Assembly: GCA_028641055.1 (NCBI GenBank)
Contig: CM054060.1
Location: 316,933,344-316,997,343, forward strand
Reading direction: 5' to 3'
Length of the DNA stretch: 64,000 nt
Source: Alopecurus myosuroides
Lineage: Eukaryota; Streptophyta; Magnoliopsida; Poales; Poaceae
Under the pieces are notes generated by a model. The model made no database searches and had not been told where the DNA came from. It saw only the letters and a program-made list of their open reading frames with translations. Shown here one piece after another: positions 11,036 through 22,039 of the stretch (its first letter is position 1; every line of letters begins with the position of its first letter). The translations under genes were made by a program, and so were the position numbers.

Positions 11036-13480
11036 TCATATGCTTATTGAGGCGACACTGCGCATTTGTATGGGTAGGCTTCCAAAATTGCGAATGGTGG
11101 ACACAGTTTTCCGACTTAATTTTTCCCATTCTTCTTTAGAATAGGAGATAGGTTCTGTGCTTCTTCCTTTCCATTTGCCGCCAGTATCCTTTCCAAAGGT
11201 TAAATTTACTTCTTTGGGTTTTGTCTGTGCTTCTGGAGTGGTCTTCTTTTCAGAACGAGGCGTCTTTCTAGCCTGAACCAAAGCATCAATATTCCCCCCT
11301 CTCGCTCTGATGTCATCTTCGGCCGCTGCGTGTTCATTGGCGGTAGTAAGCATAGATCCGAGATCTTTGTGCTCTTTTGAACCAACCATGAACGGTACGA
11401 GGCCGGGTTTTAGTCCATTGATGAAAGAATGCATTGCCTGTACATCACTTACTCCAGAGCAGCTGTTTTTCATTGATGTCCATCTTGATATAAAGTCGAC
11501 ATACGACTCGTCTTCAAATTGGACGCAGCGATTTAGCTGGTTGATGCTCTTAGGGCGTTTGTACGTACCCCGGAAGTGTTGAGAAAATACTCTAGCCATA
11601 TCATCCCAGCTATCCACTGTTCTTGACGGAAACCCGTTGATCCAATCTCTGGCTCCATCCAGCAACATTAGGGGGAGGAATTTTACTGCTTCCAGGTCTG
11701 TCCCCTTGTTGATCTGAACGGCGGTATAGTAATCTGAAAGCCATGTATCCAGGTTTGTACTTCCGGTATACTTTTGGTAAGTTGGACCAACCTTGGCAAA
11801 GTCAGAATTTAGAGTTATTCTTCGGATCCTGTCAGTGAAACACTTAGGTCCAAAGTATAGATCATCTCTTTCCGCCTTATCGGCGTGTGCGGAATATCTA
11901 CCGGCTGAATGGACAGAAGGGGATTTGCTCCTTTCTCGCCCATTATTGAGCAAATGCGCTCCTCCGGGATTATCCCTGTTTTGTCCGTTATCGTGTCCTT
12001 TGGAATGAGGCGGAGTTCTACTCCTTGGCCTTTCCTTATTCCTAGGAGGAGTACGGGATCTTTCACGTCTGTGAGGATTTTCATGTCTTCCGGCTTTTTC
12101 AGCAGGGCATCTCGGAGGCGGCATCATTTTTCCGTCTTTCCGGTTTTGTTCCTCCCGGTCTTTATGATCGCGGGGAATATTTCCGCCTTTCAGCATATGG
12201 GATCCCGTTTTGGACGCTTCATCCTTATTGTCTGGGATTTTATTGTCCTTTTTAGGGTCTCCCTTTTTGTCCTTAGAATCGCCTGAATCTCTAGGTTCTC
12301 CGGGTCCAGGTGCTCCAGCGGCGCAAGTGGTAGTTTTGCATAGGGCCGAGTCGTCATGCAACTTCCCTGATCTTGCCTGACCTCGTTGCTACTGTTCCAG
12401 TGCTTTACCCAGGAAAGCATACACTCCTTGCAGCTTTTCTTCTTTGGAGTACAGATCGTCATTAAGGATGGCGAACGTGGCTTCCGCGTTTTCAGCTGCG
12501 GTCTTATATATGCGTTCGCCCTTAACGTTTACGCCGTCAACCTGTCGTTGCCAGGAAGGGTTTTGGAACCGTTCCTTTGCTGGCAGTACATCCGGCCTTG
12601 CGATTCCGGGTAATCTCGTGGGTTTTATCCCGGACATATTCCGTCTTTCGAATTCTTCAATTTCATCTTGCTTTGCTTTTACAATAGTTTGGGCTTTGAG
12701 GAGGTTTTCTTGCGATCGAAATAGTTGTTGCTGTTGCCGCATAATGGCTTGCCTTCTAGCTTCCAGCACTTCCGGTGGCTCGTAAGGTCCGACCGGGGTT
12801 TGGATCACATTGATCTCGTCTTGTTCCGAAAATTCGGGAACAGGGATTTCTTTCTTTTTCTTCTCCACAGGTGTGACCCTGCTTGCTCCTCCAGCTTCTA
12901 GGTTTTGGTTAGCATTATCTGCCAACTTTTTCTTCTGGAGTTTGTACTGGAGTTTCTTGGCAATCTTCTTTTTCTTCTTGGAGGAGGGAGGTTTTTTACC
13001 AGGTTCTTCCTTTGTCAATTCCTTGACATCGGAGTAAATAGGGCTAGTTTCACCCTCCTCTATTTCCTCATCTGGTGGAGGTGTTTTGGGGTCTTCATCG
13101 TCTTCATCATCCTAGCTATCAGTCGGTTTTTCCATAAGTACTTCATGAAAGCCCCCTGTCATAGATTTAACCTTTCTTTCGAAAGTGTCTTCATCTTCAT
13201 CTTCTGAATACATATCTTCAGATCCAGGTTCTGACTCCAATCTTGCCTCTATGGCAGCTAGTACGGAGTCGACACCGTTTCATTGGCGGGTGTCGGATCT
13301 TCCACTGGCTTTGTGGGATTGTTGTATTCTGCTTCTTCCACGGGATTACTTACTTTCGTGTTTTCAGCGACCTCAGATTGCACCATGCCAATAAAGTGAG
13401 ATATGATTGCAGGCATCTCCGAAGAGGCAGCAAATTCAGGGTTTTGGCGATTTGAGCAAAATCCGGTATCATAGTTTTAC
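11036..13480 (-). pseudogene. gag: gag of G2
   Basis: Two large minus-strand frames (13018-12389 and 12361-11036), plus degraded N-terminal pieces up to about 13480, form one gag. The N-terminus is acidic (DDEDDEDPKTPPPDEEIEEGE near 13090). A Lys-rich stretch (SSKKKKKIAKKLQ) and a coiled coil follow, and then an Arg/Ser/Pro-rich region (RRERSRTPPRNKERPRSR). The Retrotrans_gag capsid core is at about 11830-11350 (YFGPKCFTDRIRRI, LMLLDGARDWINGFP, FSQHFRGTYKRPKS, SFINGLKPGLVPFM). A stop separates the two frames at 12386-12388. The gag is diverged from the G1/G4 gag in sequence and N-terminal layout, which agrees with a separate family. Confidence 0.82.
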
Positions 13481-13689
13481 TCAACTGGGTATAGGACGGG
13501 TGGGATAATTTTACTTCCACCACAGAATCCCATTGCTTCTGCAGTTAATCAGATAATTATGTGCTTGCATGTACGATCCGTTGTCGAGGAAGCGCCCAAT
13601 GTCATTGTCTAATTCCAAACTTCCGACAGTTATGGTACTGCCGATTCCGCCGAGTATTCCCGATCGGAACTTAACGCCTGACGTCACTG

Positions 13690-13707
13690 GCCCCACGGTG
13701 GGCGCCA
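13690..13707 (-). other. primer-binding site of G2
   Basis: The minus strand reads TGGCGCCCACCGTGGGG one base inside the 5' LTR, identical to the G1, G3 and G4 sites although the LTR families differ. Confidence 0.85.
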
Positions 13708-13709
13708 AC

Positions 13710-14255
13710 TGTCGAGACATCTTAGTAGGGTTCATAGACGGGGGTGCCATGATCCTACGGGTAGAGACGTGGGGGGACGTGGTAGCACAACAACCAGGAG
13801 CACCAATTTTACCCAGGTTCGGTACGTTGCAACTAGTCAGCGTTCCTACTCCTGCAATCTCACTAAATGAGGGCTGAAGCCTGAAGTATCCAAAGTATAA
13901 TGTGAGTAGGGTTTCGCTAATTCGATGAGGTTTAACTTCTCGGCGAGTTGGCTTCTAGCTATTTGTCTATATCTTTCTTCTCTCCCGTCCAGCTTTATAT
14001 AATAGCCGGGTTAGGGCTTACAGAAAGGAAACCTAGAGGACTACGGAAAGTATCTAACTTGGAAAGCAGGAATCCGCCTTCTACTCCAAGCTGCACCATC
14101 TTAAGTCGTGGTCCGGGTTCTTCTAGAATCCGGCTTCTGCGCGTCAGCTTACTGGGCCGCCCAATGGACTGTGATCCATTACCGATCAGGCCACCCTGGT
14201 AATCCGGCTCTTTAGGACAATGCCGGATATACCCCTAATCAGTATATATCCGACA
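13710..14255 (-). repeat. 5' LTR of G2
   Basis: 546 bp. A minus-strand TATA box TATATAAAG lies at about 13993-14001, with a GC-rich leader following. It is followed on the plus side by the CTATA duplication and the interrupted LINE-a ORF2. Confidence 0.93.
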
Positions 14256-17200
14256 CTATACATGGACTCCACCGAGAACAGACCGTCCTTAGTGAGTTTC
14301 CAACGAAATTCATCGGTGCATGGTGTTAGAGTAACCATAGTTAGCCTATTAACCAGGGTCTGCCAAGAATCAAGTCGTGGCCCGATTAAATCTCGCTTGA
14401 ACATAACATTAGAAGGTGATGTTTGCATGACCGTAGCCAGTGTATCATCCTTATGTCGCGCTATAGTGTATAGTGCCAGATACTGTTCTCGAAGTGTGGT
14501 ATTACCTAACCACTTGTCCTCCCAGAACCGTATTTGCGATCAATCCTTAATCTTAAATACCCCTTAGCGAAAATAAGTTTTTATTCGCCATGAGTCCAGC
14601 CCAAAAGTGTGAATCACCAGGTTTCCACATAACCTGTGAGACTGCTTTTGAACCTATGTATTTTCGTTTAAGGAGAGTTTGCCATACACCATCAACAGTT
14701 AATAGTTTGAACATCCATTTACCAAGTAGGGCGGAGTTCTTGACTTGAAGGTCATGAATACCTAGCCCCCCTGATCTTTTGGTCGACAAACTACATCCCA
14801 TCTGGCCAATCGATACTTCTTTTTCTCGCTGTCACCCTGCCAGAAAAATCTTGATCGGAAATAATCCAGTTTTTTCAAGACTCCTTTAGGCAACTGAAAG
14901 AAAGATATCATATACAGTACCATATTTGATAGTACCGAGTTAATGAGTACCAGTCTTCCACCTAGTGACAACAATTCCCCTTTCCAAGTAGCGAGTCTCT
15001 TCTGCAAACGTTCTTCAACGTGGCCTCATTCTGCATTAGTCAATCTCCTGTAATGTATCGGTATATCCAAATACTGTATAGGAATTTGACCTTGCTCACA
15101 GCCAAAAAGCTCGACGTACTGTGCAGCAACATCCTGGGCCTCGCCAAAGCAGAACAATTCACTTTTATGAAAATTAATTTTTAATCCGGATAATTGCTCG
15201 AACACCGAAAGGATTAGTTTCAGGTTCTTCGCTTTCTCCAAATCATGTTCCATAAAAAGAATCGTATCATATGCATACTGAAGAATAGATAATCCTCCAT
15301 TGACAAGATGTGGAATTACACCCACAATATGACTTCTTTCCTTAGCTCTGTCAATCATGATGGCTAACATGTCTGCCACAATATTAAACAATATGGGCGA
15401 TAGCGGATCACATTGCCTTAAGCCTTTCTTGGTTTGGAAATAGCAGCCAACATCGTCATTGACTTTGATAGCTACACTACCTCCCTCCATGAAACTGCGA
15501 ACTAGAGTACACCACTCCTCTGAGAATCCTTTCATTCTCAGAGTTTGTTGGAGAAACTCCCAGTTCACCTTATCGTAGGCCTTTTCAAAGTATATTTTAA
15601 GAATTACACCATTTAGTTTTTTCGAGTGCATCTCATGTACGGTTTCGTGTAAAATCATGACCCCATCAAGGATATTCCTACCCTGCATAAATGCAGTTTG
15701 TGTAGGTTTTACCACATGATCTGCCACCGAATTCAACCTCATGGTTGCAACCTTTGTAAAGATTTTGAAACTAACGTTAAGTAATCATATTGGTCTATAC
15801 TGTTGTATCCTTTCAGCCTCCAAAACCTTAGGTAACAAAACGATTTCCCCAAAATTAAGACGATACAGCTCTAGGTGTCCACTCTGTAAGCAACCAAACA
15901 TTTCGACGAGTTCATCTTTAATAACCTCCCAAAAATGCTGGTAAAACTCTGCGGGACAAGCATCCGGGCCAGGTGCCTTATTATGCTCCATTTGGAATAT
16001 CGCCTTCTTTATCTCCTCTTCCGAGAAGGGGGCATTAAGAAAGACGTTTTCCTCATTGGAAACTTGGGGAATATCAACTGTTCGGGTCTCGTCCATAGTA
16101 ATATTACTTACTTCAGGAACCCCAAACAAACCTTTATATAACTTTGTGATGTACGCCTTGAGACACTCTTGTCCCGCAATCAGCCCTTCATCCTGATGGA
16201 GAGAGTGAATTCGTTTTTTCCTTTGTCTGCCATTGGCGACATTATGAAAATAACGAGTGTTCGAGTCTACTTCAAGAATAAATTGGGCCTTAGATCTTTG
16301 ATACCATTTGAGTTCCTCTTCTCGCAACATTTGTGCTATATTTGCGTTTGATTAACTTTTAAGTTCAATCTCTTGCGTTGATAGCAACCTCGTCTCAGCG
16401 ATCCGATCCAACTCATCAATAATGGAACAAAGACGCTCTTTCTCTTTTTCTAGCATACCAGTCATATGTCTAGCCCATCCATGTAGATATTTACGCACAT
16501 TGCGCATTTTATTATTCCATCTTCGGATTGGGTTATCACCAACGACCGGTTTGCTCCACACTCTCTTAACTAGCTCATCAAAACCATCACGTAATAACCA
16601 GACAAGTTCAAACTTAAACTGCGGTTGTGAATGTGGTTTCTTTGTTCCAGTTGAGAGAAGGAGGGAAGCATGGTCCGACAATGCATCAATACGCTCAAGA
16701 GCGCGCACCGTTACCAATGGGAACTTATCTTCCTAATCGGTACTCATCAGTACGGGGTCTAGTTTTACGTATGTAGGCCCCGGAAGACTGTTTGCCCAAG
16801 TGAACTGTCGACCCGTCATGTAGACCTCTCTCAAATCCAAGCTATCGATTACAACATTGAACAAGAAAGGCCAGTGACCATCGAACCGTCCACGACTCTT
16901 CTCGTGTGGAAATCTTAGCATATTAAAATCACCACCAATTAAAATTGGGTGTGGATTAACATTAGCCAGGTTCACCAACTCTCGAAGAAAAGCCTCCTTA
17001 AACTCTTCCTGGACAGCACCATACACAGCAACCAAAATCCATACGAAGTTGTCCACGCTGTTACGGAGATGCAATTTTATATGAAAATCACCATCCGACC
17101 TCGCTAACACATCTATGGAATCTGATTTAACGCCTAGTAAAATGCCCCCCGATCGACCACGTGGAGGAATAAAATGCCAAGTGAAGTCTAGACCCCCCTA

Positions 17201-17346
17201 AAGGCGGTTCAGCACACTTACTGGAAAGTCTCTCCTCCCTGATTCGGAGATAGACACGAACTCCAAATTATGATCCCTGACGTATTGAGCAATATTCAAA
17301 TGTTTAGCCAAGTCCCCAAGACCTCTGCTATTAGTGAATAAGCCAT

Positions 17347-20221
17347 TCATCGGGAAACAATTGAGTTCTTAAGCGGTCTCGCTGAATTTCGCGGCGAATA
17401 TTTTCTCTTCTGCTTGGCGGATTTGGATTTCCGGCCGGATGCATACAGATCAATGAGAGATCTGAGTCTGTCCTCATCCATGCCCACCTCAGTCACCTCC
17501 CCCACAAGATGTGATAAAAGCTATCCATCCGAAGAGGGCATTCGCTAGATCATCATCCGTGTGGGGTATGTCCACCTTCGGAGAAGCACATGGTTTAACC
17601 GTTAAACGGTCATACTCCATATGCTTCAACGCATTGGTCGACAACGTGATCTCAGCATCATTTCTTCCTAAATTAACACCAATATTGCCTAATCTAGACG
17701 AAATAACGTATCTGAAAAACAAAGAAAAGACTTATTTATCACTGTCGTACCTCTAGGTGGAGTAGAAAACAAGGCCGCCTTCCTGCGCATGGCCTTGGTC
17801 AGGGCGTCCTCGTCGGTCGAGGAAGAACCGTCTCGCGCCACCATGTGACGCGCACTATGCCACAACTCTTTCGTGGCTGTAGAAGACGGCACGAAAGAAG
17901 CGGCGGAGGGGGACAATGGTGATGTAGATATCCCCCCGACCACTGAAGTAGCCGAGGCAGTCTCCATACCATGAACCGCCAGGATTGTCGGCTCACCTCT
18001 GTCGTGCAAGTCACCGATGAAGTCCTCCTCGAGCGCCCGCGGAAACAGTGCCGATGTCGCAGTTGGCCGGCCCTGCCCCAGCAGCCGCCCAGGCGAGTGA
18101 GCAGTAGCTAGCAGGGACCCGGGCAGGTCCGGTCCAGCCACGGCATGCGCACCAGCAGCCCCGTCGTCCTCCTTGCCGGTGCGCGGGCGGCAGATAACTT
18201 CCCACCGCCTGGCCCAGCAGGCGAGATCGCCTCCTCCCGCGCTGGCGTGTGCCCGCTGGCAGCAGCCAGCTGCGTACCGCTCGGTCCAGCGGGCCTGGTC
18301 GACTCCTCCCGTGCTGGCGCATGCGCGCTGGCAGCAGCCAGCTGCTTTCCACCCGGCCTAGCTGGCTCACGGGCGGCAGGTAACGCCGCGGCACCCGGCC
18401 CAGCATCATCAGTCACCACCTCAGCCGCGACGGCGACCAGCGACTGCGTGTCGCCCAGCCCAGAACGCACTGTCTCCACCACCTCATCAGCTCCACGTGG
18501 TCCCCGTAACACCACTGCCGGCGACACCGGAGACTCCATGTCATCGACGAGATGTGCCACGCTACGTGAGGTCCCCGAAGATGATGCGCACGCACCTGTC
18601 GAGTTTCCGCGTGAACCTGACAAGAACAACTCCAGAGCCCTCTCAGAAGACATCTCATGCGTCGCTACACGCTTCCCTCTTGGAGATAAAGGGGTTAGAG
18701 CAAAGTTTTTAAGAATCTCCAAGGCCTGCGCATGAACATCCCCTCCCACATTAGGCTGATCAATCGCCATGCTCGTAGGACCCTGCTCAGACTCCTCAAA
18801 CCCCCCCCCCCCCCCAAAGCACCAATATCCTCCACACCACTAGCCCTAGACTGCCTCGGAATGCACCTTATGGTCCCATATAAATGGCACAAAATCAATC
18901 TCAGCAACAAAGCTCTCCGGCTCCGGTCTAAAGGTAAACGAATACCTTTTTTTCCGCAACACGCCGTCCGTACTGACATAAGATCCCACCTCGTCCAACT
19001 TATTAAACACATCCTTATTACACAAAGCCATCCGGAGTCTGACAATACCTCTGCGACGTAGAGTAAGAAGATCTACATCGAGAGTAATACCAATGAGAGT
19101 CCTGACTTCCCACAGCCCAAGAAAATGTCTCAACGAGTGCGGCACTCCCTCCACGTGTACCCAGGTCTCAAACAGCTCTAGAACTGGCTCGATCTCCTGC
19201 TGTCTCCACTTACTAAACAGTAATCGCGTAAACTGTGAAGGAACACCGAAGTCCATGCCATCAAACCTATCCAATTCAACCACCGAAGGGAAGGCCACTT
19301 TGAACAGATTATCACCAGAGGGTATCGCCTCCCACTTCCACCTAGTAACAGAGCTCATACGGGCAACCGTCGTCTCCACCTGTCTAGCTGTCGCGGCGGT
19401 GCCTACCACCGTCACCAATGCAATAGACCGATCAGACGGATCCCCCAGATCCTTGTACAGGCTATCAGGGAATTGAGAGAACATAGTGTGTGTTCTACCA
19501 ATCCCCGCAATGAAGACCGAAGGCTTTGGAACCTTGAGAGTGGGACACTTCTTCAGTGGATGCTTATTGTTGTCACAAATGTAGCAGTAGTGCTCCACCT
19601 TGCAGTCCTTGGTGGCGTTCGTATCCACCTCCCACTTCCAGCATCTAGTCTTCTTAACAGTCGGAGCCACCGCAACATTGACCCCTCCGGGAACATTGGT
19701 GGTAATCACCGTCTGCTCGACCATCGTTGTCGGTAATGCCGCAGCCCCCTCCGCGAGAATGACTCCAAGTGACAAGCCCGCATCCCCTGAATTCTGGATC
19801 ACCTTCTTTTTCTTGCTCTTTCTCTTCTTAGTATCCGCTGCCGGTGCTGCACCGACCACAAAGCTAGGAGCAGCAGCATCTCCCTGCACCGCGTCGGTGT
19901 TGGCGGTCCCAACACCAGCATGCACACCCGAGCCACTTGCACCAGTAGCCGCCGCCATGACAGTAACCGATGTAGCCGTCGCTGCCCCAACCCCTGGCGC
20001 CACTGGCACAGTGACACGCCCCGGCACCGGACCAGTAGCCACTACCGCCGTAGGGTGCCTATGTCGCGCCACGGCCAGGGCCAAGGGGAGAGCCCCTGGG
20101 GCGAACATGGGAGGACCCCCCCGTTGCTGCCGCATGCCAGGGAGAGATCCCGCGCCCGCGGAGTCGGCGCCGGCTGCTGCCGCATGCCAGGGAGAGATCC
20201 CTCCCCTTGTTGCGCCGCCAT
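17347..20221 (-). pseudogene. LINE-a ORF1: RNA-binding protein with zinc knuckle and DUF4283-like domain
   Basis: ORF1 of plant L1 elements coats element RNA. From the ATG at about 20219-20221 a Gly/Ala/Thr-rich start leads to a CCHC knuckle (CYICDNNKHPLKKC, about 19570-19530). A DUF4283-like region follows, with TRWKWEAIPSGDNLFKVAFP at about 19350-19290 and TWVHVEGVPHSLR at about 19170-19130. The long Ser/Ala/Pro-rich tail ends in a conserved block (LKHMEYDRLTV near 17625, then a basic ASGRKSKSAKQKRK end). The frame breaks at a run of 15 C (18801-18815, G on the coding strand), at a stop near 18846, and again near 18110 and 17720. ORF1 stops with a TGA at 17347-17349 that shares two bases with the ORF2 ATG. 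Confidence 0.75.
18801..18815. repeat. 15-base poly-C tract in LINE-a ORF1
   Basis: A homopolymer run on the plus strand (G on the coding strand) coincides with a frame break between the DUF4283-like region and the C-terminal tail. It could be a replication slippage event or a sequencing-length error. Confidence 0.8.
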
Positions 20222-21164
20222 GGGCCTAGGAGCTCGAAGTAGGGCCGCGACATACGATCTCCCGCTGCAGAGGCCTGACGGGGACGATGGCGACCTGCGG
20301 ATGCTTGACGAAGACAGTGGCGACGAAGGAGGAACCCTAGGCTCCGCGTTCGGTTTCTTCGACCGACAACCGTACCGAGTCGAAGAAGTACAGAATGCCT
20401 CGGCGAAGTAGGCCCATGGCCTGGCGCGTGGACCTATGGCATGCACGACGGGCCCACCATCCAGGGATTTTCGAATCACGGCAGTCCCGCCGTGATCCAC
20501 GAAACATGGATCAACCGCCCGTGGCCGCCGCCGTGCTTCCTCGTCGACCTCGCCATCGTCGCTCGAAGCCGGCGCCGGAGTTCGCGCCGGGAAGAACTCC
20601 CCCAGGCAGGGCAGCGGCGTAACCCGAGGGCGAGGGATGGGGCCTCGCCACCCAACCCTCACCGGCGACTTCTGCAGTATACACCCCGTCCTCGACGTTC
20701 CGGCGTCGCCATTGCCAGCCGAGGAAGGAGATGTCGGCGAGGTAGACGACGGTGGCGCGGGCAACACCGCACCATGCGCATCACCGTGGTTCTTCTCCCA
20801 CAAACGGGACTCCCTCGTCGGATAACATATGCGCTCCCAGAACGCCTCCTCGACTTGCTTGTCATCCGCCGTTGGCCGCACCACGTCCGATCGAGAGATC
20901 TCCCAGAACTCCCCCAGAACATCCTCCGCCGCAGCCGTGGCCGTGGCCTCTGCATCATCGACCTCGCCCTCAAGACCCTGCGTAGTAGAATCGGCGAGAG
21001 CGCCGAAACGTGATCCCCCCGGAGACGTCGAAGGCAGATGAGCCCCTAGGGCTAGGTGAGGCGCTGGCGGCGAAGGCGATCTGCATCTGAATGGAGGTCG
21101 CCCGCGGTCAGCCCTGCAGTCGCCCCTGCTGTCGCCTCAGACATCCCCTGCCAGGGCCCAGGGT
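20222..21164 (-). other. 5' UTR of LINE-a
   Basis: A GC-rich leader upstream of ORF1. Open frames on both strands are Arg/Pro rich and lack recognisable domains. A 25-bp segment (GCCGCATGCCAGGGAGAGAT core) occurs twice at the ORF1 boundary, about 20126-20150 and 20178-20202. The right boundary is set by LINE-b coding homology starting at about 21170. Confidence 0.5.
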
Positions 21165-21716
21165 TATCTGATATATGTGTGCCATTTTTGTTACTGGACA
21201 GGCCTTCAATCAGATGGCATCAGGAATCGGTTGCAACAAGCTGCAGTCAAGCTCATGAGGCAACAAACTAATGATGAAGACGAAGAGGTAGATCTGGTCG
21301 GAGATTGTAATGCTTCCACTTGTTGCGTGATCAAAATAAATCTAGTGTTTGCAGAGGAGATTTTGTCATGCGTTGTTTAGTTGGTCTCATTGTGATCAGC
21401 GGGATAAGTAAAAACAGTAGGTTATGCATTTTCCTAAGTGTCTGGTTGTTGAATTGTAGAAAGATACCTACCCCTCATTTTCATTTGCTTAGCTGACCAG
21501 GTTTTAGTCTGCCCGGAAGTTCCAAGTTAGAAGTAACCTGATACTTCACGTGGATCTTGTCTATTTTTTTTTTCTACTTGTTTTTTTTTTTGTTTCTCTG
21601 TATTTTGGTTTGGCCTCGTTTGTTCTGTTATTCTCTAATAATGGAACTTGGCTTCTTTTGAAGTCCTATGGAAAGAGGAAAATATTTAGAGATGGCTTTT
21701 TTTTGAGAAAAAATGG
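21165..21716 (+). mobile_element. LINE-b relic, right half (ORF2 C-terminus and 3' UTR)
   Basis: The plus-strand frame from about 21177 encodes CHFCYWTGLQSDGIRNRLQQ, matching the final block of plant LINE ORF2 proteins (a YW-GLQ signature followed by an acidic tail, EDEEVDLVGD). This continues the frame that breaks at 3986. The following T-rich 3' UTR includes TTGTTCTGTTATTCTC and ATAATGGAACTTGGC motifs and ends near a short T/A-rich tract at about 21700-21716. The MULE insertion point follows at 21733. Confidence 0.65.
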
Positions 21717-21732
21717 CACGCAAATATTTATT

Positions 21733-21860
21733 GGGTTATTTAACAGGGTGCCCTCAGTTGATACCACGACCTCAGTTTTATCCCTAGCGCCGAATCGTGC
21801 TCAGTTTTGCCCCTAGTTTGTGCGCAAGGACTCGTTTCGCTGCTTCCACCGTAACTTTCC
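21733..21860 (+). repeat. left terminal inverted repeat of the MULE
   Basis: It begins at 21733 and aligns with the inverted right end. The block starting CTCAGTTTTGCCCCTAG (21800) is preceded by a related copy, CCTCAGTTTTATCCCTAG at about 21770. A 29-30-bp tandem duplication therefore places the homologous block 67 bp from the left tip but only about 38 bp from the right tip. Confidence 0.7.
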
Positions 21861-21906
21861 GCCCCCGTTAGGATGCTGACCTGTGGGACCCATCATGGAA
21901 CCGTTC

Positions 21907-22004
21907 GCGCGGCCTGTGGGCCCCAGCTGTTGAGCGTTGGCGCGGCTTGTGGGCCCAGCTGTTGACCGTTGGCGCGGTTTGTGGGCCCCAACTGTTGACC
22001 GTTG
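21907..22004 (+). repeat. three tandem 32-33-bp GC-rich repeats
   Basis: Three copies of GCGCGG(C/T)(C/T)TGTGGGCCC followed by AGCTGTTGACCGTTG-like sequence start at 21907, 21940 and 21972. They sit between the left TIR and the GRF gene remnant. Subterminal repeats like this can be transposase-binding regions in DNA transposons; here that is only a guess. Confidence 0.7.
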
Positions 22005-22039
22005 CTTGCAGCCGGCGGTTTAAAAGCGGCGGAGCTCGC

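Larger units (their letters stand above)
4715..14255 (-). mobile_element. Tat-lineage Ty3/Gypsy retrotransposon G2, complete ends, internally deleted
   Basis: The two 546-bp LTRs are 4715-5260 (3') and 13710-14255 (5'), flanked by a perfect 5-bp duplication CTATA (4710-4714 and 14256-14260). I count about 27 differences between the LTRs (about 5%), so the insertion is moderately old. Order on the minus strand: primer-binding site, gag, protease, RT, start of RNase H, then an abrupt join near 8583 to an antisense gene on the plus strand, then the polypurine tract. The rest of RNase H, all of integrase and the 3' exons of the antisense gene are missing. It is inserted in ORF2 of LINE-a. Its LTRs differ from the G1/G3/G4 family. 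Confidence 0.93.
4132..17350 (-). pseudogene. LINE-a ORF2: endonuclease / reverse transcriptase / zf-RVT (split by G2)
   Basis: ORF2 proteins nick target DNA and reverse-transcribe element RNA. ORF2 starts at the ATG at 17350, which overlaps the ORF1 stop. The APE-type endonuclease spans about 17350-16640, with GGDFN and FTWAN motifs; the usual KLDRVL reads KLDPVL. The reverse transcriptase spans about 16330-14760, with fingers motif NKAPGPDACPAEF. Its active-site aspartates are lost: YADD reads YAYD near 15270 and KIDFEKAYD reads KIYFEKAYD near 15590. The zf-RVT domain is at 4705-4420, after the G2 insertion. Further stops and frameshifts occur near 17199, 16351, 15785 and 4150. ORF2 ends at a TAG at 4132. 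The gene is inactive. Confidence 0.85.
3987..21164 (-). mobile_element. LINE-a, full-length L1-type LINE, interrupted by G2
   Basis: Read on the minus strand, a GC-rich 5' UTR (to about 21164) is followed by ORF1 and ORF2 and ends in an A-tail, seen as the T-tract at 3987-3995. G2 (4715-14255) splits ORF2 at a CTATA duplication. Without G2 the LINE is about 7.6 kb. It interrupts LINE-b in the middle of its C-terminal coding region, so the flanks at 3986 and 21165 belong together. The LINE-a target duplication is degraded (GATTATAT-like on the left, GATATAT-like on the right). Confidence 0.8.

Noticed and set aside
11793..12286. Plus-strand frames opposite G2 gag
   Set aside because: Shadow frames of the gag coding strand with no homology.
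20042..21041. Long overlapping frames near the LINE-a start
   Set aside because: GC-rich LINE 5' UTR; sequences are Arg/Pro/Ser rich without recognisable motifs.
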